Positions 31,736 to 43,440 of a stretch of DNA of 64,000 nt are shown here, one piece after another. The stretch's first letter is position 1; every line of letters begins with the position of its first letter. A program made the translations under genes and the position numbers. The notes beneath the pieces are model-generated. The model was not told where the DNA came from and made no database searches. It saw only the letters and a program-made list of their open reading frames with translations. The stretch comes from Kalaharituber pfeilii (lineage: Eukaryota; Ascomycota; Pezizomycetes; Pezizales; Pezizaceae): positions 62,001-126,000 of the forward strand of contig WHUZ01000039.1 in assembly GCA_015179045.1 (NCBI GenBank), in the 5' to 3' direction.

Positions 31736-31989
31736 GGCAACAACGTTAACTCTAGCTGAACCGTGTGCAATGAGGAAGTCATAGCGAGTCTGTATGATTT
31801 ATACTACGATGGAAGTCAGGCTACGGCAGAAACCTAACAAGCCTTGTTCTATGAAACCGCAACAAGACAGTGAGGTTCCTGGAAAGCAGTATTAAACTAG
31901 GGGATATCTTCGCCAACGAGACTGGGAGAGAATTGCATGTTACCTGCTGGATATAGGCCTGATATGTGCGGCCTTCCAACAGCCACTGC

Positions 31990-32598
31990 TATAAAGGGCC
32001 ACAAAGGCGTCAAAAGGCAACGAGAGGGCCCATAGAGTGGCCCTCTCTGGCGCCCTGCTACCATACCGAGACAAGCCCGTGACAGAGGTAGGGTTGCGAA
32101 TGGAGGCGAGAGCTCAAAGGGCGAGAGAGAGAAACAGACTGAGCCTAAGCTACAGACCTCTGGAAGGCCTAGGCGGCCTGGTATCCACGCTAGCGGGACT
32201 CCTGCGAGGTAAGGGCCTCAGAGCTTGGAGACACAAGATAGGCAACGATGAGAGCCCAGAATACAGGTGGTGCGGGGAAGCCAAAGAGACAGCGGACCAT
32301 GTCTGGAATGAATGCAGAGCATGGAGACGAAAGTGGCCAGGGGGGACAGACGCAGCGAGAGTCCCACCGAAGGCGAAGGAGGGGGAAAGGGACACCATGG
32401 TCGAGATGCTGGGGTGGGCGGGGAGATGATCTTCTTTTCCTGTCTTTACTTTAACGTAGGAGGCGGAGAGAACTGGAGCTCAAGAGAAGGATTTTCTATT
32501 TCACTTTAGTCATTTCATAATTCTCCTTTGTACCTAACCCCTCCATAGCCCACAGGGCGGCATTCGAGTAATGATATAAAAAAAGAAAACAAAAAACA
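31990..32598 (+). mobile_element. LINE family A 3' fragment, RNase H end
   Basis: Likely TSD CCACTGC at 31983-31989 and 32599-32605. Encodes GHKGVK.., EVGLRMEARAQRARERNRLS, SYRPLEGLGGLVSTLAGLLR and the zinc-like YRWCGEAKETADHVWNEC, with a stop after MLGWAGR at 32429. The 3' UTR, the family-A tail (CATAGCCCACAGGGCGGC) and an A-rich end follow. Confidence 0.85.
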
Positions 32599-32605
32599 CC
32601 ACTGC

Positions 32606-33119
32606 GAGCGCCGTCCGTAAACTTCGCAGCGGTATCTGCATCTGCAAATACTGCTCGCTAGGGGAATGGCTGGAAAGGGCTTAGTTCAACTAGAAAGGGT
32701 TTAGTATTTACTAGGAAGGGCTTAGTGTCGGCTGAGAAGCGCACTGGACCAGATCCGCAAATCAATCGAAGGCGTCATGCGGCCCGCGCACCTCTCCGCC
32801 GTGATCGCGCCACTGTCTGAAGCTGGAGTGCCACTAGGATCGACACTAAAGGTTGTCGGAGGCCAAACAAAGTTTTAGGTCACGGTGAACTGTACATGCA
32901 ATATCGATCGTAACAGAAGCATATCCCATTTTTGTGCAGCCATGTAACACACTACGCATACCAAACATTGGCACCGTCCAACAAGCGAGCTCCCAATTAA
33001 TTGTACCAGCATCACCAGGCAGATCTAATACACTCTTCCACCCTATGAGCCTAAAATACAAGATATGCTTGTTACGAAACTAAGAGATTTAACATAAATT
33101 TCATTGATCCGTTTCCACA
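32606..33119. other. 3' flank of aldehyde dehydrogenase, no gene
   Basis: No supported gene. Contains three near-copies of GAAAGGGTTTAGT / GGAAGGGCTTAGTG around 32675-32730. Presumably holds the aldehyde dehydrogenase 3' UTR at its right end. Confidence 0.4.
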
Positions 33120-35150
33120 TCAAGCAATGTTGATTTGCACAGTTTTAGCTGTAGTTTTTGCAAAGCACAACTCGTTAGTATCTCATGAAGCAATATTAGC
33201 CTGGAGACATGTTATCATACCTTGTGTATAGTTTGCAAGAGCTGCCTTTCCTTGCTCTCGTCCAATTCCAGACTCCTTGTAGCCACCGAATGGGAGGGCG
33301 CTATTGGTCGCAATGCACGTGTTAACCCAGACAGTGCCAGCCTTCAACTTGTTGGAGACCTCCAAGGCAGTCTTCAGATCCTTCGTATGGATGGCTGCTG
33401 CTAATCCATAGTTGGTATCATTTCCAAACTTGACAGCCTCATCAATGCCCTTGAATTTTGCAATGCCAGCAACTGGGCCAAAGATCTTCATGATATCAGC
33501 ATACATTGCAACGATGGAAATCGGGAATTGTACAAACCTCTTCCTTCATAATTTTCATGTCTGGCCTGACATTGGAGAAGAGTGTAGGTTGGATGAAGTA
33601 CCCCTTATTTCCATAGCGCTCTCCACCAATCTCCACCTTTGCACCAGCTTGCTTGCCATGATTGATGTATCTACATGAAAGTTAGGTGCAAAATCTATGT
33701 CCTAGGCTTTCGGAACGTACCCCATGATCCTGTCGAATTGACCTTGAGAGACCTGTGGGCCCTGGAAAGTCTCCTCATTGAATGGGTCTCCAATAACGTT
33801 CTCCTTGATCCTTGCCTTGAACTTCTCAACGAATTCTTCATAAATGCCCTCCTGCACAAAGATACGGGAGCCAGCGCAGCCTTTATTGAAGTCAACATAA
33901 TTTGCCCTTTTACCCAAGATGACGGATACTTACAGCATTGGCCATGGTTGAAGAAGATGCCAAAGTAAGCCCAGTAGATAGCTTCGTCAATATCTGCATC
34001 ATTGAAGACAATATTTGGGCTCTTTCCGCCAAGCTCCAGGGTAACTTTCTTCAAGTTGCTATCTGCAGCTGCCTTCATGATTTCCCTTCCAACGGCTGTG
34101 CTTCCAGTGAAAGCTACCTTGTCAATATCCATATGCCTAGATATTGCAGCACCCGCAGTCTTGCCAAACCCAGATAAGACGTTGAGAACTCCTGGAGGGA
34201 AACCAGCCTCGATGACGAGCTTGCAAGCAACCAATGCACTTAATGGAGTCTGCTCAGCAGTCTTCAAGACAACAGTATTCCCAGTTGCAAGAGCAGGTGC
34301 AATTTTCCATGCCCACTGCGTCACATATTAGTGCGATGCTGAGACCTTGAGTAAGAGCTTTGACACTTACCATCATAAGTGGGAAATTCCATGGAATGAT
34401 CTGACCACAAACACCGATTGGCTCATATCTGATGTAGTTGAACTTGTCAACCGCAGTCTCCACCACCTTTCCATGTACCTTATCGGCCCAACCAGCATAA
34501 TATCGAATAGTGTCAAGAACTATGTCAATATCACCCCTTGCCAACGAGATACTCTTTCCATTGTCAAGAGCATCAATAAAAGCCAAGAGTTCTGCATCTC
34601 TCTCAATCAAGTCTCCAAGCTTCGCTAGCAGCCTTCCTCGCTCGGACGGAGTAGTTTTGGGCCAGGCACCTTCCTCAAAGGCCTTGCGTGCGGCGGCAAC
34701 AGCAACATCCTATAATTTGTGTTAGAAGGTACCAAAATCAAGACAGGATAACTGCACATACAACATCCTTTGCTGTTGCTTCATGCACAGACGTGATGAC
34801 CTCTTCATTGCTACTCAAAGGCATTAGCCTCAGTTATAATCAAAAACTATCATTGTGGCTTACGTTGGGTTGATCTATCAAACCAAAGTTAGCGTACTGT
34901 GCTTCTGAGGCTAAATCTGTTTTGAAGGTCTCGATAAATACGTACAACTTCGAAGGTCTTTCCTTCTATACTAGGGACGAACTTATTGTTGATGAACCTG
35001 TTAAAGGGCAATTTCGTTAACAAAACTCAAGAACTTAGTGGATAAAAAGCTCAAGACAACTGCAAGAAAGGCTACATACAATCCCAATGGCTGTTCATAC
35101 TCCTTGCCATTTGGAAGCTTGATAGTTGTGGAAAGAGGAAGATTTGCCAT
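33120..35150 (-). CDS. aldA: Aldehyde dehydrogenase (NAD+-dependent), 10 exons
   Basis: Oxidises aldehydes such as acetaldehyde to acids in the cytosol. Exons by eye: 35150-35080, 34997-34946, 34874-34864, 34810-34762, 34709-34371, 34315-33934, 33880-33721, 33670-33538, 33485-33221, 33148-33120. These total 1491 nt, giving 496 residues with every junction in phase. Start ATG gives [15 protein letters not shown], and the end is [12 protein letters not shown]. The classical numbering holds exactly: Asn169 (PWNFP), Lys192 (VLKTAEQTP), Gly245/Gly250 ([10 protein letters not shown]), Glu268 (LELGGKSPN), Cys302 (NHGQCCCAG), Glu399 (EEIFGP). Introns are GT-AG, mostly 49-70 nt, and the last has a TACTAAC branch box. 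Exon 3 is only 11 nt. There is no N-terminal targeting peptide. The symbol rests on resemblance to fungal AldA proteins. Confidence 0.96.
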
Positions 35151-36620
35151 TGTTGGTGATAATATCGGTACTCTAACTACGAGTGAGGTGCTGTAGTGGT
35201 AGCGGAGGCCCAGCAGTAATTCTCTTGAAGTGGATGCAGTAGAGTGGGAGGGACTGAGAGAAGAACAGATATTGAGTTATAGCGGGGAAGGAGGCCCCAT
35301 TTAAGTCCACCTGTCGAAAACCGCAGCAGCTCTTCATGAGGCAATTCTCGTGATCGGCTCCGGTAATAGGAAAGGATATACTGGCACCTGTGTACAACGT
35401 ACGAGTCCCATCATTGATAATCCGATTTGCATGCCATCACAGCAGGTCTGTGATCTGTAATCCTCATTCGAAATGAAAGCTGCTGGCGATCACCTTGCTT
35501 CCCGGGTTTGAGGCCAGATTTCGAACGAGCACTTGCAGGTCATGTTCATTGTTGTACGGGGTCTTGATGCCCAAAAAATCACATTTCAGGATGCATCGGC
35601 TAACCGGAGCTACTACATATTGCTAGCCTCCAAAACACCTCCATAGATGAAGACCCTATGGGAGGAAGATGCGTTCACGAAGTCTTGGAACTTTCCTCTG
35701 CGTACAAGGAGTAACGGCCTTAATTAATTCAACATGCATCCTAGCAGGTTTACATTCCGTTGCGCAACCCTCTCCATGATCAAAACCTGTACTTAACCCA
35801 CTCATCCCCACCTCCACTCCTTCGACCGAGGTTTTGCAGTGTGCGTAGCCGAACTCAGGCTACAGAATTCATTCCAATGAAGACGGCATGGTTCTATTTG
35901 AGGGTTCTGTAATGACCATCAGACCAACTGGAGCTCAAAAGCAGATCTGTAACCAATATTCGCATGCCCAAAAATGCAGCCCCCACCAAGGGCTATTGGG
36001 GTGGCGCATATTATTCTGGGTTTGGTGAGGCTTTTTGATTATCACTTATCGATTAATCGATCAGCAAGCTATCCCGAAGATAAGGCGAAAAAAGTAAAGT
36101 GACTAGCATCTGCCGCTACCATCCATTCCTCGCAATCTTGGCACACGCTTCTTGGAATTCCATCGAAACGCCAATCTATTCGGAGTTTCATAAGCCTCTG
36201 TATATCTGTCTACGGTGCTTTCTCTCTTATAAACCCACTGTAAATGCGCAAAATGACATTGACGTCACTAAGACTTGGTTCGGATTATAAACTAATCTGA
36301 CTGCGTTGATCGCTCAATTGCAAGATCATACTTGCAATGCCGAAGTCTCTTTCACTTTGTGCTTGGTATGTCATGATAGCGTACAATAGGTCTGAATGGT
36401 ATTCGGATGTGAGCTAGCGAGACTCGTAACCAGACGCTGACTAAGCGGAGTTCCATGCTTAGGGTGGGAGCGTCTGGGAGAAAAGAAGCCGGTTTCGTTG
36501 GGCATCTCTGCGCCGCTAAGTTGGTTGATCCCGCAACTAGTCTTGAGGCTTCCGCAACGTAGTTTTGAGCCGCTTGAAATGAACATCAGAGATTGTGAAC
36601 ACTCACATACCTATGTCCCA
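35151..36620. other. Aldehyde dehydrogenase upstream region and flank, no other gene
   Basis: Holds the promoter and 5' UTR of the minus-strand aldehyde dehydrogenase near 35151-35400. No clear TATA or regulatory motif could be assigned. Small frames here show no domain. Confidence 0.4.
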
Positions 36621-37248
36621 AGACGTAAGTATTACCCTACGGGCGTGGGGGACCTGTGGCCGGAGAGCTTTCGAGGGGTCGAGATTGTTGAGCTTTGGGT
36701 AGAAAGAGATGATTGTTGTTCCTTCGTAGAGAGAGTAGCCAAAGTAATACACCTATATACATAGAGCATGAGGTTGCTCTCGGGCCCTTACCACCCTTTA
36801 TCACGGACCTCTCTGATATCCGACACCTCCGACACTCCGACATTACTGTAGATCTCTAACAGAGATTTCGGACCCAGATAGAGAAGGTGAGAGAGGGAGG
36901 GATTGGAGAGACTTTAGCCTGGGGCGAGTCATGCAGAAGGGCGATGGCTTTGAGTCAGTAGCAGGACGAATTGCCAGCACAATCGAAGTCGATGAGGATG
37001 AGAAAGTGTCCTGGGGGCGAGAAGTCACCCCACTTGGGCCAGAGGTCAAGGTTATCGACCTCAAGTTAGGTAAGGAGGATGCCTCAACCAAGTGGGAGGA
37101 GGCTATCAACGAGGCCAAGGAGGACTCTGTTGCTATGTTCACAGATGGAAGCCGAAGCGAGGAAGGGGGAGTAGGAGGTGGGTGGTGTTGGCGGCAGGTG
37201 GTAGCTGGAGAGGCAGAAGGGAGCCGCTGGGTCGGCGTGAAGGCCACC

Positions 37249-37249
<1 letters not shown>

Positions 37250-37289
<40 letters not shown>

Positions 37290-39143
37290 CATTAATCGCG
37301 TGCCGCCCTAAGGGCTATGGCGATGTGTAGATACATGGAAAGAATGATTAAGTAACTTTTACATAGGAAATAAGAAAGAACTAAATCATATCCCTACTCC
37401 CCTCGGCCCATTCTAGGATTTCTACCAAATTTGTATCTTTCTCGACCTGTCTTACTAACTCCGCCCCTTTCGTGGTCTTTCTGTTCCATGTCGGACAACT
37501 TCCCCTTATGTGTTCCCAGTTTTCCGGAACCTCGCCGCACCACCTGCATTCTGGTGAGGTGGCCTTCCCTATCTTGTATCTCCACTCTTTCAATCCTTTG
37601 TTGCCCAGTATCCCTGCCAGGGTGGCCAGATATCGGCGTTTATCTGCTTTTTGGAGTGGTCGATAGTTCAGTCCGAGCTGGGTTCTCTCCGTTGCTCTTA
37701 ACGCCTTGTATTCTTGTCTTATGCCTGCCTCCGTGACGACTTCGTTTTCACATTGTAAGGCAGTGCCAACTTTCGCCGCGTCGTCCGCCTCCGTGTTGCC
37801 TTTTATCCCTTTGTGGCTTTTGACCCAAGTGATCGCGAGGTCCAGGTCCCCCTCTCCATTCTTTCCTCCCACCGTCTCCTTACCTCCCTAGCGGCTCCGT
37901 CGGCGGTGGGTTCGCCCCTGGCTATCTTCTGTACCCTTGCTATGGCTGCCTGTGAGTCGGTGATTACCAGTATCTCGCCCGGTAGCTGTAGCGCTTCGCT
38001 GATCGCTATGAGTTCGCCGTCGTTTACCGTGCTTCTTCTCCCCAGGTAAAAGGATTGTGCGGTGGTTCGGTGGTATGTCCCTGCTCCCGTTGTGCCTTCT
38101 ACTCTGCTCCCGTCCGTGTATACCCCTTCCCACCCTTCGTCCGTTTCTTTCGCTATGATTGTTTCCCATTCTTCCTTGCTCGTGTCGCTTGGTTGTATGG
38201 GGAATGTGTGCAGCGGTAACGGGCCCCGATGTCGTATGTCTCCTCTCAAGTACGTGGTGTCCGGTTCTGGGTTGAGGATTTTCTCGTCTGGGAATCTCAT
38301 TGCTCGTCCCTCCACCCTCTCCCCTTCCCCGGCTACGAACGTTTCCACGGATTCCAGGTTGACGATCCCTTCGACTATCGTCCTCCTGGTGCCCCATGGT
38401 GCTCCGACGATGTTCCTCGCTACTGTGTATTGCCATTTTTCCAGGTCTCTTAGTTTCTTCCCCGCCGGTGCCCCTTTCGCATATGTTAGCCAAGCCCAGC
38501 TTCCGTAAGTTGCAATGTTCCTGGCTATATTGGTATATAACTGTCTTCTCTTGCTCGGGGAAATTTTCGTGAGTCTGGATGCCGTGTTCCACGCTGCCTT
38601 CCCTAGCCGGAGTCGTTTGTTGAAGTGTTCATTGAACTTTAGCTCCCAGTCTACCGTCAGTCCCACTAATCTATAACTCCTCCCTTTTACCCCTACGATT
38701 AGCGTTTCTGACTTCTGTGGGTCTATCTCAAATCCCTCTTCCTTGACCTCCTGGGTTAGTAGTTGCCTGTGTCTCGTTATTTCTTTCCTCAGTCGGTTTA
38801 GCGAGCTGCAGGATAGAACGCTGTGGAAGTCGTCTACGTAGGTTCGTGTGAAGTGTCTCTCCTCAGTCTTTTTCACTAGCGGGGACACCCCTACCAGGAA
38901 TAGTACCGGAGATAGTGGGGATCCCTGTGGGACTCCATCTGTCATCGTGCCGTGCCCTCTGGCCTTCCCGTCCCACGAGATGGTGAATTTCGTGGGCTTT
39001 GTGAATCCTTGCACGAATGCTGCGATGTTCCGGTCCTTCTCCTCGATCCTTCTGACTATTTTCTCGCTGCGAACGTGATTGAAGGCTGCCTTTATGTCGT
39101 CGCCTACTAGCGCTGTCCATTCACCCTTCCCTAGTCTGGCGTC
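37250..39143 (-). mobile_element. LINE family A, nested, 5'-truncated
   Basis: Poly-T from 37250, then the reversed family-A tail (CATTAATCGCGTGCCGCCC). TSD GAAGGCCACCG at 37239-37249 and 39144-39154. Inserted in the RNase H domain of a family-B LINE. Confidence 0.93.
37381..39143 (-). pseudogene. LINE family A ORF2: RT + RNase H, one frameshift
   Basis: Truncated just before RT motif A. Shows LVGDDIKAAFNHVRSEK, TDGVPQGSPLSPVLFLVGV, the catalytic TRTYVDDFHSVL, RNase H GVYTDGSRVEGTTGAG, a Glu at NDGELIAISEAL and LVITDSQAAIA. A shift near 37850 passes to the frame ITWVKSHKGIKGNTEADDAA, YRPLQKADKRRYLATLAGIL, the zinc-like CRWCGEVPENWEHIRGSC and the end ILEWAEGSRDMI. It is the best-preserved family-A ORF2 in the window. 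Confidence 0.9.
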
Positions 39144-39972
39144 GAAGGCCACCGTGTGGGATGGTGAGGTCGCTGGTATGAAGGGTGCCCTGGAGGCAGT
39201 AGACAGGAAGGTGAAGATTCTGCTGCTAGCGGACTCCCAAGCAGCAATCAGCGCAGTCAGGAATGCGGGGAGGACGGGCAAAGCGCAAACTGCAGACTTA
39301 GCACGTGTGGTGGCGCTGATTGCAGAGCGGAGGCGGAAACTAAGGAACCCAGATGCAGTGAGGTTTGCCAGGGTGAAAGCGCATGTCGGGATCGAAGGGA
39401 ATGAGAAGGCGGATGAGAAGGCGAAAGAAGGGGCCGGATGCATGAGGTATGACGGACAGGCTACAGAGGGCAGACTGCGTCAAGAGTTAGTCCGGAAAAG
39501 AAAGGAGAGAGAACGAGCAGGTTTTGGAAAGGGGAGGTTTGTGAAGTGGAGCAGGAGGGCTCTCACGAACTATACCTGGCTACGGACGGGAAAATGTGGG
39601 ACCATGTGGAGGAGGAAGATAAAGGGTGAGGAGGCACGCTGCACGTGCGGTGAAGGGTGGAGCGAGGAACACGTGGTGTTCAGTTGCAGTGAGCAGCCGA
39701 AGCGGCCCAAGAGGAAGGACAAGGATGGGGTGCTGGTCACCTGGGAGTGCTGAGAGGACCTGGAAGAGAAGGGCTGGAGGCGGGAGGGCGTGGAGGGCGA
39801 TCCGGTCGAGGAATGGTTCTCCAGCCTTGAACTGGGCGCCGGAGGGCACCGGAGGTACGTTGGGTGCCCAGGGCGTGTATATAGGGTGTGCAGATACGTA
39901 GATAGTTGCTCAACCTGACCAGGGTATATGGGTCCCTGCCATAGGCTGATAGTCTGTACGCGGGTTACGTGA

Positions 39973-40004
<32 letters not shown>

Positions 40005-40015
40005 ACGTAAGTATT

Positions 40016-40823
40016 GACCTATCTCGTGGTATTTAGTCTCATCTTTGCACAGCTGAGACATTGCATCTGTTAATGGTTCAACTGTACTTCACAATAGCTT
40101 CAGAAGCAAGAAAAAAGAAGAAAAAAAAATAAGAAAGGCACTAGGCCATGGAGTACAATGCCAGCATCAAGTACATCCCAGTCCTTGAATAAAGAAGCCG
40201 GAATCAGTCCATTGCTATTGGAGAAGGCCGATAGGACCTCTCCTTTATATCCCGGATAGGATTTACCTTCTATACCTTTTTAAATACCTTCATTAATACC
40301 CCAAGTTTTATCATATTCATCAGTAAGGTGGTTGCAAACTCTGGATTCGTAGAGAACTCGAGACCTAAGTGCACAAGCAATTCGCATACAAGACTTCCAA
40401 GAAGGTCCAGAGGAACCTTTACTGGATTAGCTGATTCAGCTATTATCTAAGAAAGCACAAACATTGACCAATGTAGATTAGCAGTGGACCTGGCTCTACT
40501 TCAATCAACAAGTTTTGATAGAGAGGCAGCCTATAGACATTATAGATTGGTTGGACCTGTATCACACAAAGTGGTGCCCACGATATATTTAGTTAATGCT
40601 CAGGTTGTACTAGATACTAAGGATGAAGAAGATGATCCTGAGCCCAAAGACCAGAAAAATAGGAACTTAAAACAAACATGAGAAGATCAGTAAGAAGAGA
40701 AGCATCTCCACGCCTATGATTACTCAGATGATATTTGCCCATACAAAATATGCCAATGTGTTTCAAGTAATTTGTAATTACTTGACCGTGACCAACCCCT
40801 ATAAGGCGCAGTTCGAGCCAGCG
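40016..40823. other. No recognised gene; decayed frames
   Basis: A 65-codon plus frame at 40484-40681 (FDREAAYRHYRLVGPVSHKV) is part of a longer, stop-riddled frame that may be an old transposon. I cannot assign it. Confidence 0.3.
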
Positions 40824-40848
40824 TTTTTTTTATATATCATTACTCGTA

Positions 40849-43008
40849 CTATGTTCTACCGGGATATTGCGCATGACCGGGATGTTGTGCACTAGCGCAA
40901 TTCCTTGACAATACCACAATTGCGGGGCATTGTGGGGTACAGCAACACAACAACAATTATTCCCGGGGGTCTATAGAACCCAGCCATGGCAAAAGATCAA
41001 GAAGCGAAAATTCAGGAGGCTATTAAGGGCCTTAAAGAGGGTAAGTTCAAGTCAGTTCGGAGAGCAGCAGACTTTCTAGGATTAGTTGAAGCTACAGTGA
41101 GGAATAGATATAAAGGGAAGACTACTACTCACAGAGTTAGTCATGAGAGTCAGCAGCACCTAGATAAAGAGCAGGAAAAGGCAGTGGTAAGATATCTTGA
41201 GCAGATGGATGATATGGGATTCCCTATTCAGATAGAAACTTTGAGAGAGATTGCTACTAGAATATTAAATGTAAGGGGGGCATTAAGCAAGATTTAGGTA
41301 AAAATTGGTTATGCAGGTTTGTGAAAAGACATCCAGAAGTTAAGCAGAAGTTAGTAACAGCTTAGAAGCACCAGCGGGCAGCAGCAAATAATCCAGGACT
41401 AGTAAAAAGGTTTATTCAAGCAGCACGAAAAGTGATAGCAAGGAATAAGATACCTGCAGAGAATATATGGAGTATGGATGAGAAAGGATTTATGTTAGGA
41501 AGAGGAAGTAAATGCAAAGTGATTTGTAGAGCAGGGAGAAAGCATGTGCAAAAGAGAGTAGGTGAAAACAGAGAAACAATTACAGATATTGAGATAATTA
41601 ATGCAGCCAGTAAAGTATTACCTGCATATATTATATATAAAGAAAAAACTCATGTAGCAGGATGGTATGCAAATATGCAGGTATAACTCCAGAAGATAAG
41701 GAAGCAAGATTTAACCACTCACTTAAGAGATAGACAGATAATAAAATAGGTCAAGACTATTTGCAGAATTATTTCTACTCCCTAGCAATAGAATTGTCTA
41801 AGAAAACTCATCGTCTTGTATTATTTCTAGATGGACATGCATCTCATTACTCTTGGGAATTTCTTTCATAATGTTTGGAGCATGATATGTTAGTGTTTTG
41901 TCTTCCTCCACACTCAACGCATCTTCTACAGCCTCTAAATGTTGGGTTATTTGCATCTCTACAATATGCCTGTAGTCAAGAGGTGATACCGTTACTAAAG
42001 AGAATTTTAATATCATTAGAAAAGGGAATTTTTGGCCAATGCTTAAGGCAGCTTGAAAGCGTGCCTTTACAGAGCAGAATATTAAGTCTGGATGAACAGG
42101 GACTGGAATATATCCTAGCAACTATAGAATCCCGCTTAGCAATATGCAATATATAGCTATCGAAAAATCCCTCTCTCCAGCACATCCAATATCCTCCCAT
42201 AGTATCTACACTCCTAGGACACCTAAAGCACCCAAAAGACGTACCATTCGCTTTATTCAATGGCTTCCAAATGCCTCTCAGTCAGAAATCAAAAAGTCAT
42301 TTCTTAAACTCTCATTAGCAGCATTAGGAGCAATGACTGAGGTTGATATTGAAAGAGATTATGAAACTCAAGTAGCGTGGTAAAGAACTCAAGACAAAGG
42401 ACCAAAGACGTCTTCCAGTTATTGGGCCTATCACCGGAAAGGATATTATCAGGCTCAAGAAGCAGCTAGAGATGGAAGAGCAAAAGAAGCAACAACTGAA
42501 AAAAAAAACGAGCATCCAAGTCAAAGTCGCAACCACAGGCCAAAAATAAGCGTCAACCACCGCAGCGTACCTACAAACAAGCTAGAATTGCTTCAGAGTC
42601 ACCAGAAGCCTGGTCTGATACAGATAACTCTGAAACATCAGATGCTGCCTCAGATACCACTTTGGATACTATAGTTGTTCAGACACCACTTCCACCCACA
42701 AGATGCCAGCTCTTCCCTACTTCGAACCCACCATCTAGACCCACAAGAGCATCTACTACAATGGCTGTAAGACTCAGGAAATGATTCTGCAAAAGTTAGA
42801 CCTTTAAGTGTCTGCCCTTCCCAAATAGGTATGTTACTAAAATCACCCCACCTGAAAAATTTCTGTGTGCTTAAACAAGGTTTGAAATAGGTTTCCACAT
42901 GCATCTAAATGCTTTGTACTTAATTTGAAGTCAATTGAACAAGTCGTTGAATTTTGAGAAGTCATTTATTAGTCACCCGAAAGTGCGCAATATCCCGGTA
43001 GAACACAG
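40849..43008 (+). mobile_element. Fot1/pogo-type DNA transposon (2160 bp)
   Basis: Inverted ends CTATGTTCTACCGGGATATT GCGCA and CTGTGTTCTACCGGGATATT GCGCAC, flanked by TA on each side (40847-40848, 43009-43010). Encodes a decayed DDE transposase with a CENP-B-like HTH. Inserted in a family-A LINE tail. Confidence 0.92.
40986..42154 (+). pseudogene. Fot1/pogo transposase, decayed
   Basis: ATG at 40986. The N-terminal pipsqueak-type HTH is KIQEAIKGLKEGKFKSVRRA, then a CENP-B-type HTH (HLDKEQEKAVVRYLEQMDDM). After a frameshift near 41295 and a TAG near 41362 the DDE_1 core appears: IWSMDEKGFMLGRGS (first Asp), LVLFLDGHASHYSWEF (second Asp) and LPPHSTHLLQPLNVGLFASL (third position region). The last segment ends at 42154. 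At least four lesions make it inactive. Downstream to 42780 are lysine- and glutamine-rich decayed frames typical of the C-terminus of this family. Confidence 0.85.
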
Positions 43009-43440
43009 TATGCCGCCGCCCTATGGGCTCTGACGAGATTAAGTACTAAAGAGATAAGTAGAAGGAAATAAAGGCAAATCAAATGCAAACTCAATTCATA
43101 AACAAAGGCATTGGTAACTAAAAGCGTTGGTCATCTCTCCATCCACCTCAGCAGCTCCACCACGGGGTCCGCTTCGCCCACTCTGCCCGCCGCGGGTCTA
43201 TATATCACCTTCCAACCCTCCTGGTAACCTTCTCCTCCATACCTCGCAGTTCTTCCAGATTTGTAACTCCGTCTCCTCCGTTCTGCATCAACTGCATTCC
43301 GGGCTTTCTGCCTTACCGACTTTGGGTCTCCACGCCCTCAGGTCTTTTCCTCCCAACAGATCTCCCATAGTGGGTACCAAACCACCCAGTCTCTGATCGA
43401 ACCTGTTTAGCAACCGGCTAATAAAGCAGTACCTCGCACC

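Larger units (their letters stand above)
26110..31772 (-). pseudogene. Broken host-like gene carrying three retroelement insertions
   Basis: Reading the minus strand from an ATG at 31770-31772 gives MTSSLHTVQLELTLLPVEKL and continues in frame across a LINE micro-insertion (31679-31735). It reaches APVMEGEG at the Copia insertion and resumes beyond it (RSCCVSRSFLAVEPP). A six-C run at about 26631-26636 then shifts the frame into LLDVVEEEEPVSECKLVKVK, a lysine-rich stretch KPGRSKRSISAAKPNDK, and a TAG at a second LINE insertion (26399-26444). The frame goes on KNKKKIIDKDDGSESASEGA with later TGAs. I do not recognise a family. The conserved frame across each TSD argues that it was once a single gene. 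Confidence 0.45.
36863..39753 (+). pseudogene. LINE family B ORF2 C-terminus (RNase H), split
   Basis: Part 1 (36863-37249) includes KVSWGREVTPLGPEVKVIDL and the RNase H start DSVAMFTDGSRSEEGGVGGG. After removal of the nested LINE and one TSD copy it continues in the same frame at 39155: VWDGEVAGMKGALEAVDRKV, LLLADSQAAISAV, VKAHVGIEGNEKADEKAKEG, CTCGEGWSEEHVVFSC, ending at 39753. The RNase H Asp, Glu, Asp and His/Asp positions are all present. The frame is intact across the junction, so the host copy was undamaged when it was hit. Confidence 0.85.
36634..40002 (+). mobile_element. LINE family B copy, interrupted by a family A LINE
   Basis: TSD AGACGTAAGTATT at 36621-36633 and 40003-40015. 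The 3' end has a diverged family-B tail (CCCTGCCATAGG.. CGCGGGTTACGTGACTT) and poly-A at about 39975-40002. Coding starts near 36860, within ORF2 upstream of RNase H. The nested copy lies at 37250-39143. The 5' 200 bases (36636-36841) do not look like LINE coding and resemble a small LTR. Confidence 0.88.
40824..43440 (-). mobile_element. LINE family A 3' fragment, interrupted by a Fot1/pogo element
   Basis: Poly-T and a reversed tail (ATATATCATTACTCG) at 40824-40848 continue beyond the DNA transposon at 43009 (ATGCCGCCGCCCTATGGGC). Further right is 3' UTR and a decayed ORF2 end on the minus strand (LLNRFDQRLGGLVPTMGDLL, WRPKVGKAESPEC, then stops). The 5' limit near 43440 is approximate and no TSD was found. 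Confidence 0.75.

Noticed and set aside
36636..36846. Solo LTR (TGTGGCCGGAGAG.. to ..CACTCCGACA) flanked by ATTAC
   Set aside because: The composition resembles an LTR, but ATTAC copies do not abut the TG..CA ends, and one overlaps the LINE TSD. Not strong enough to call.
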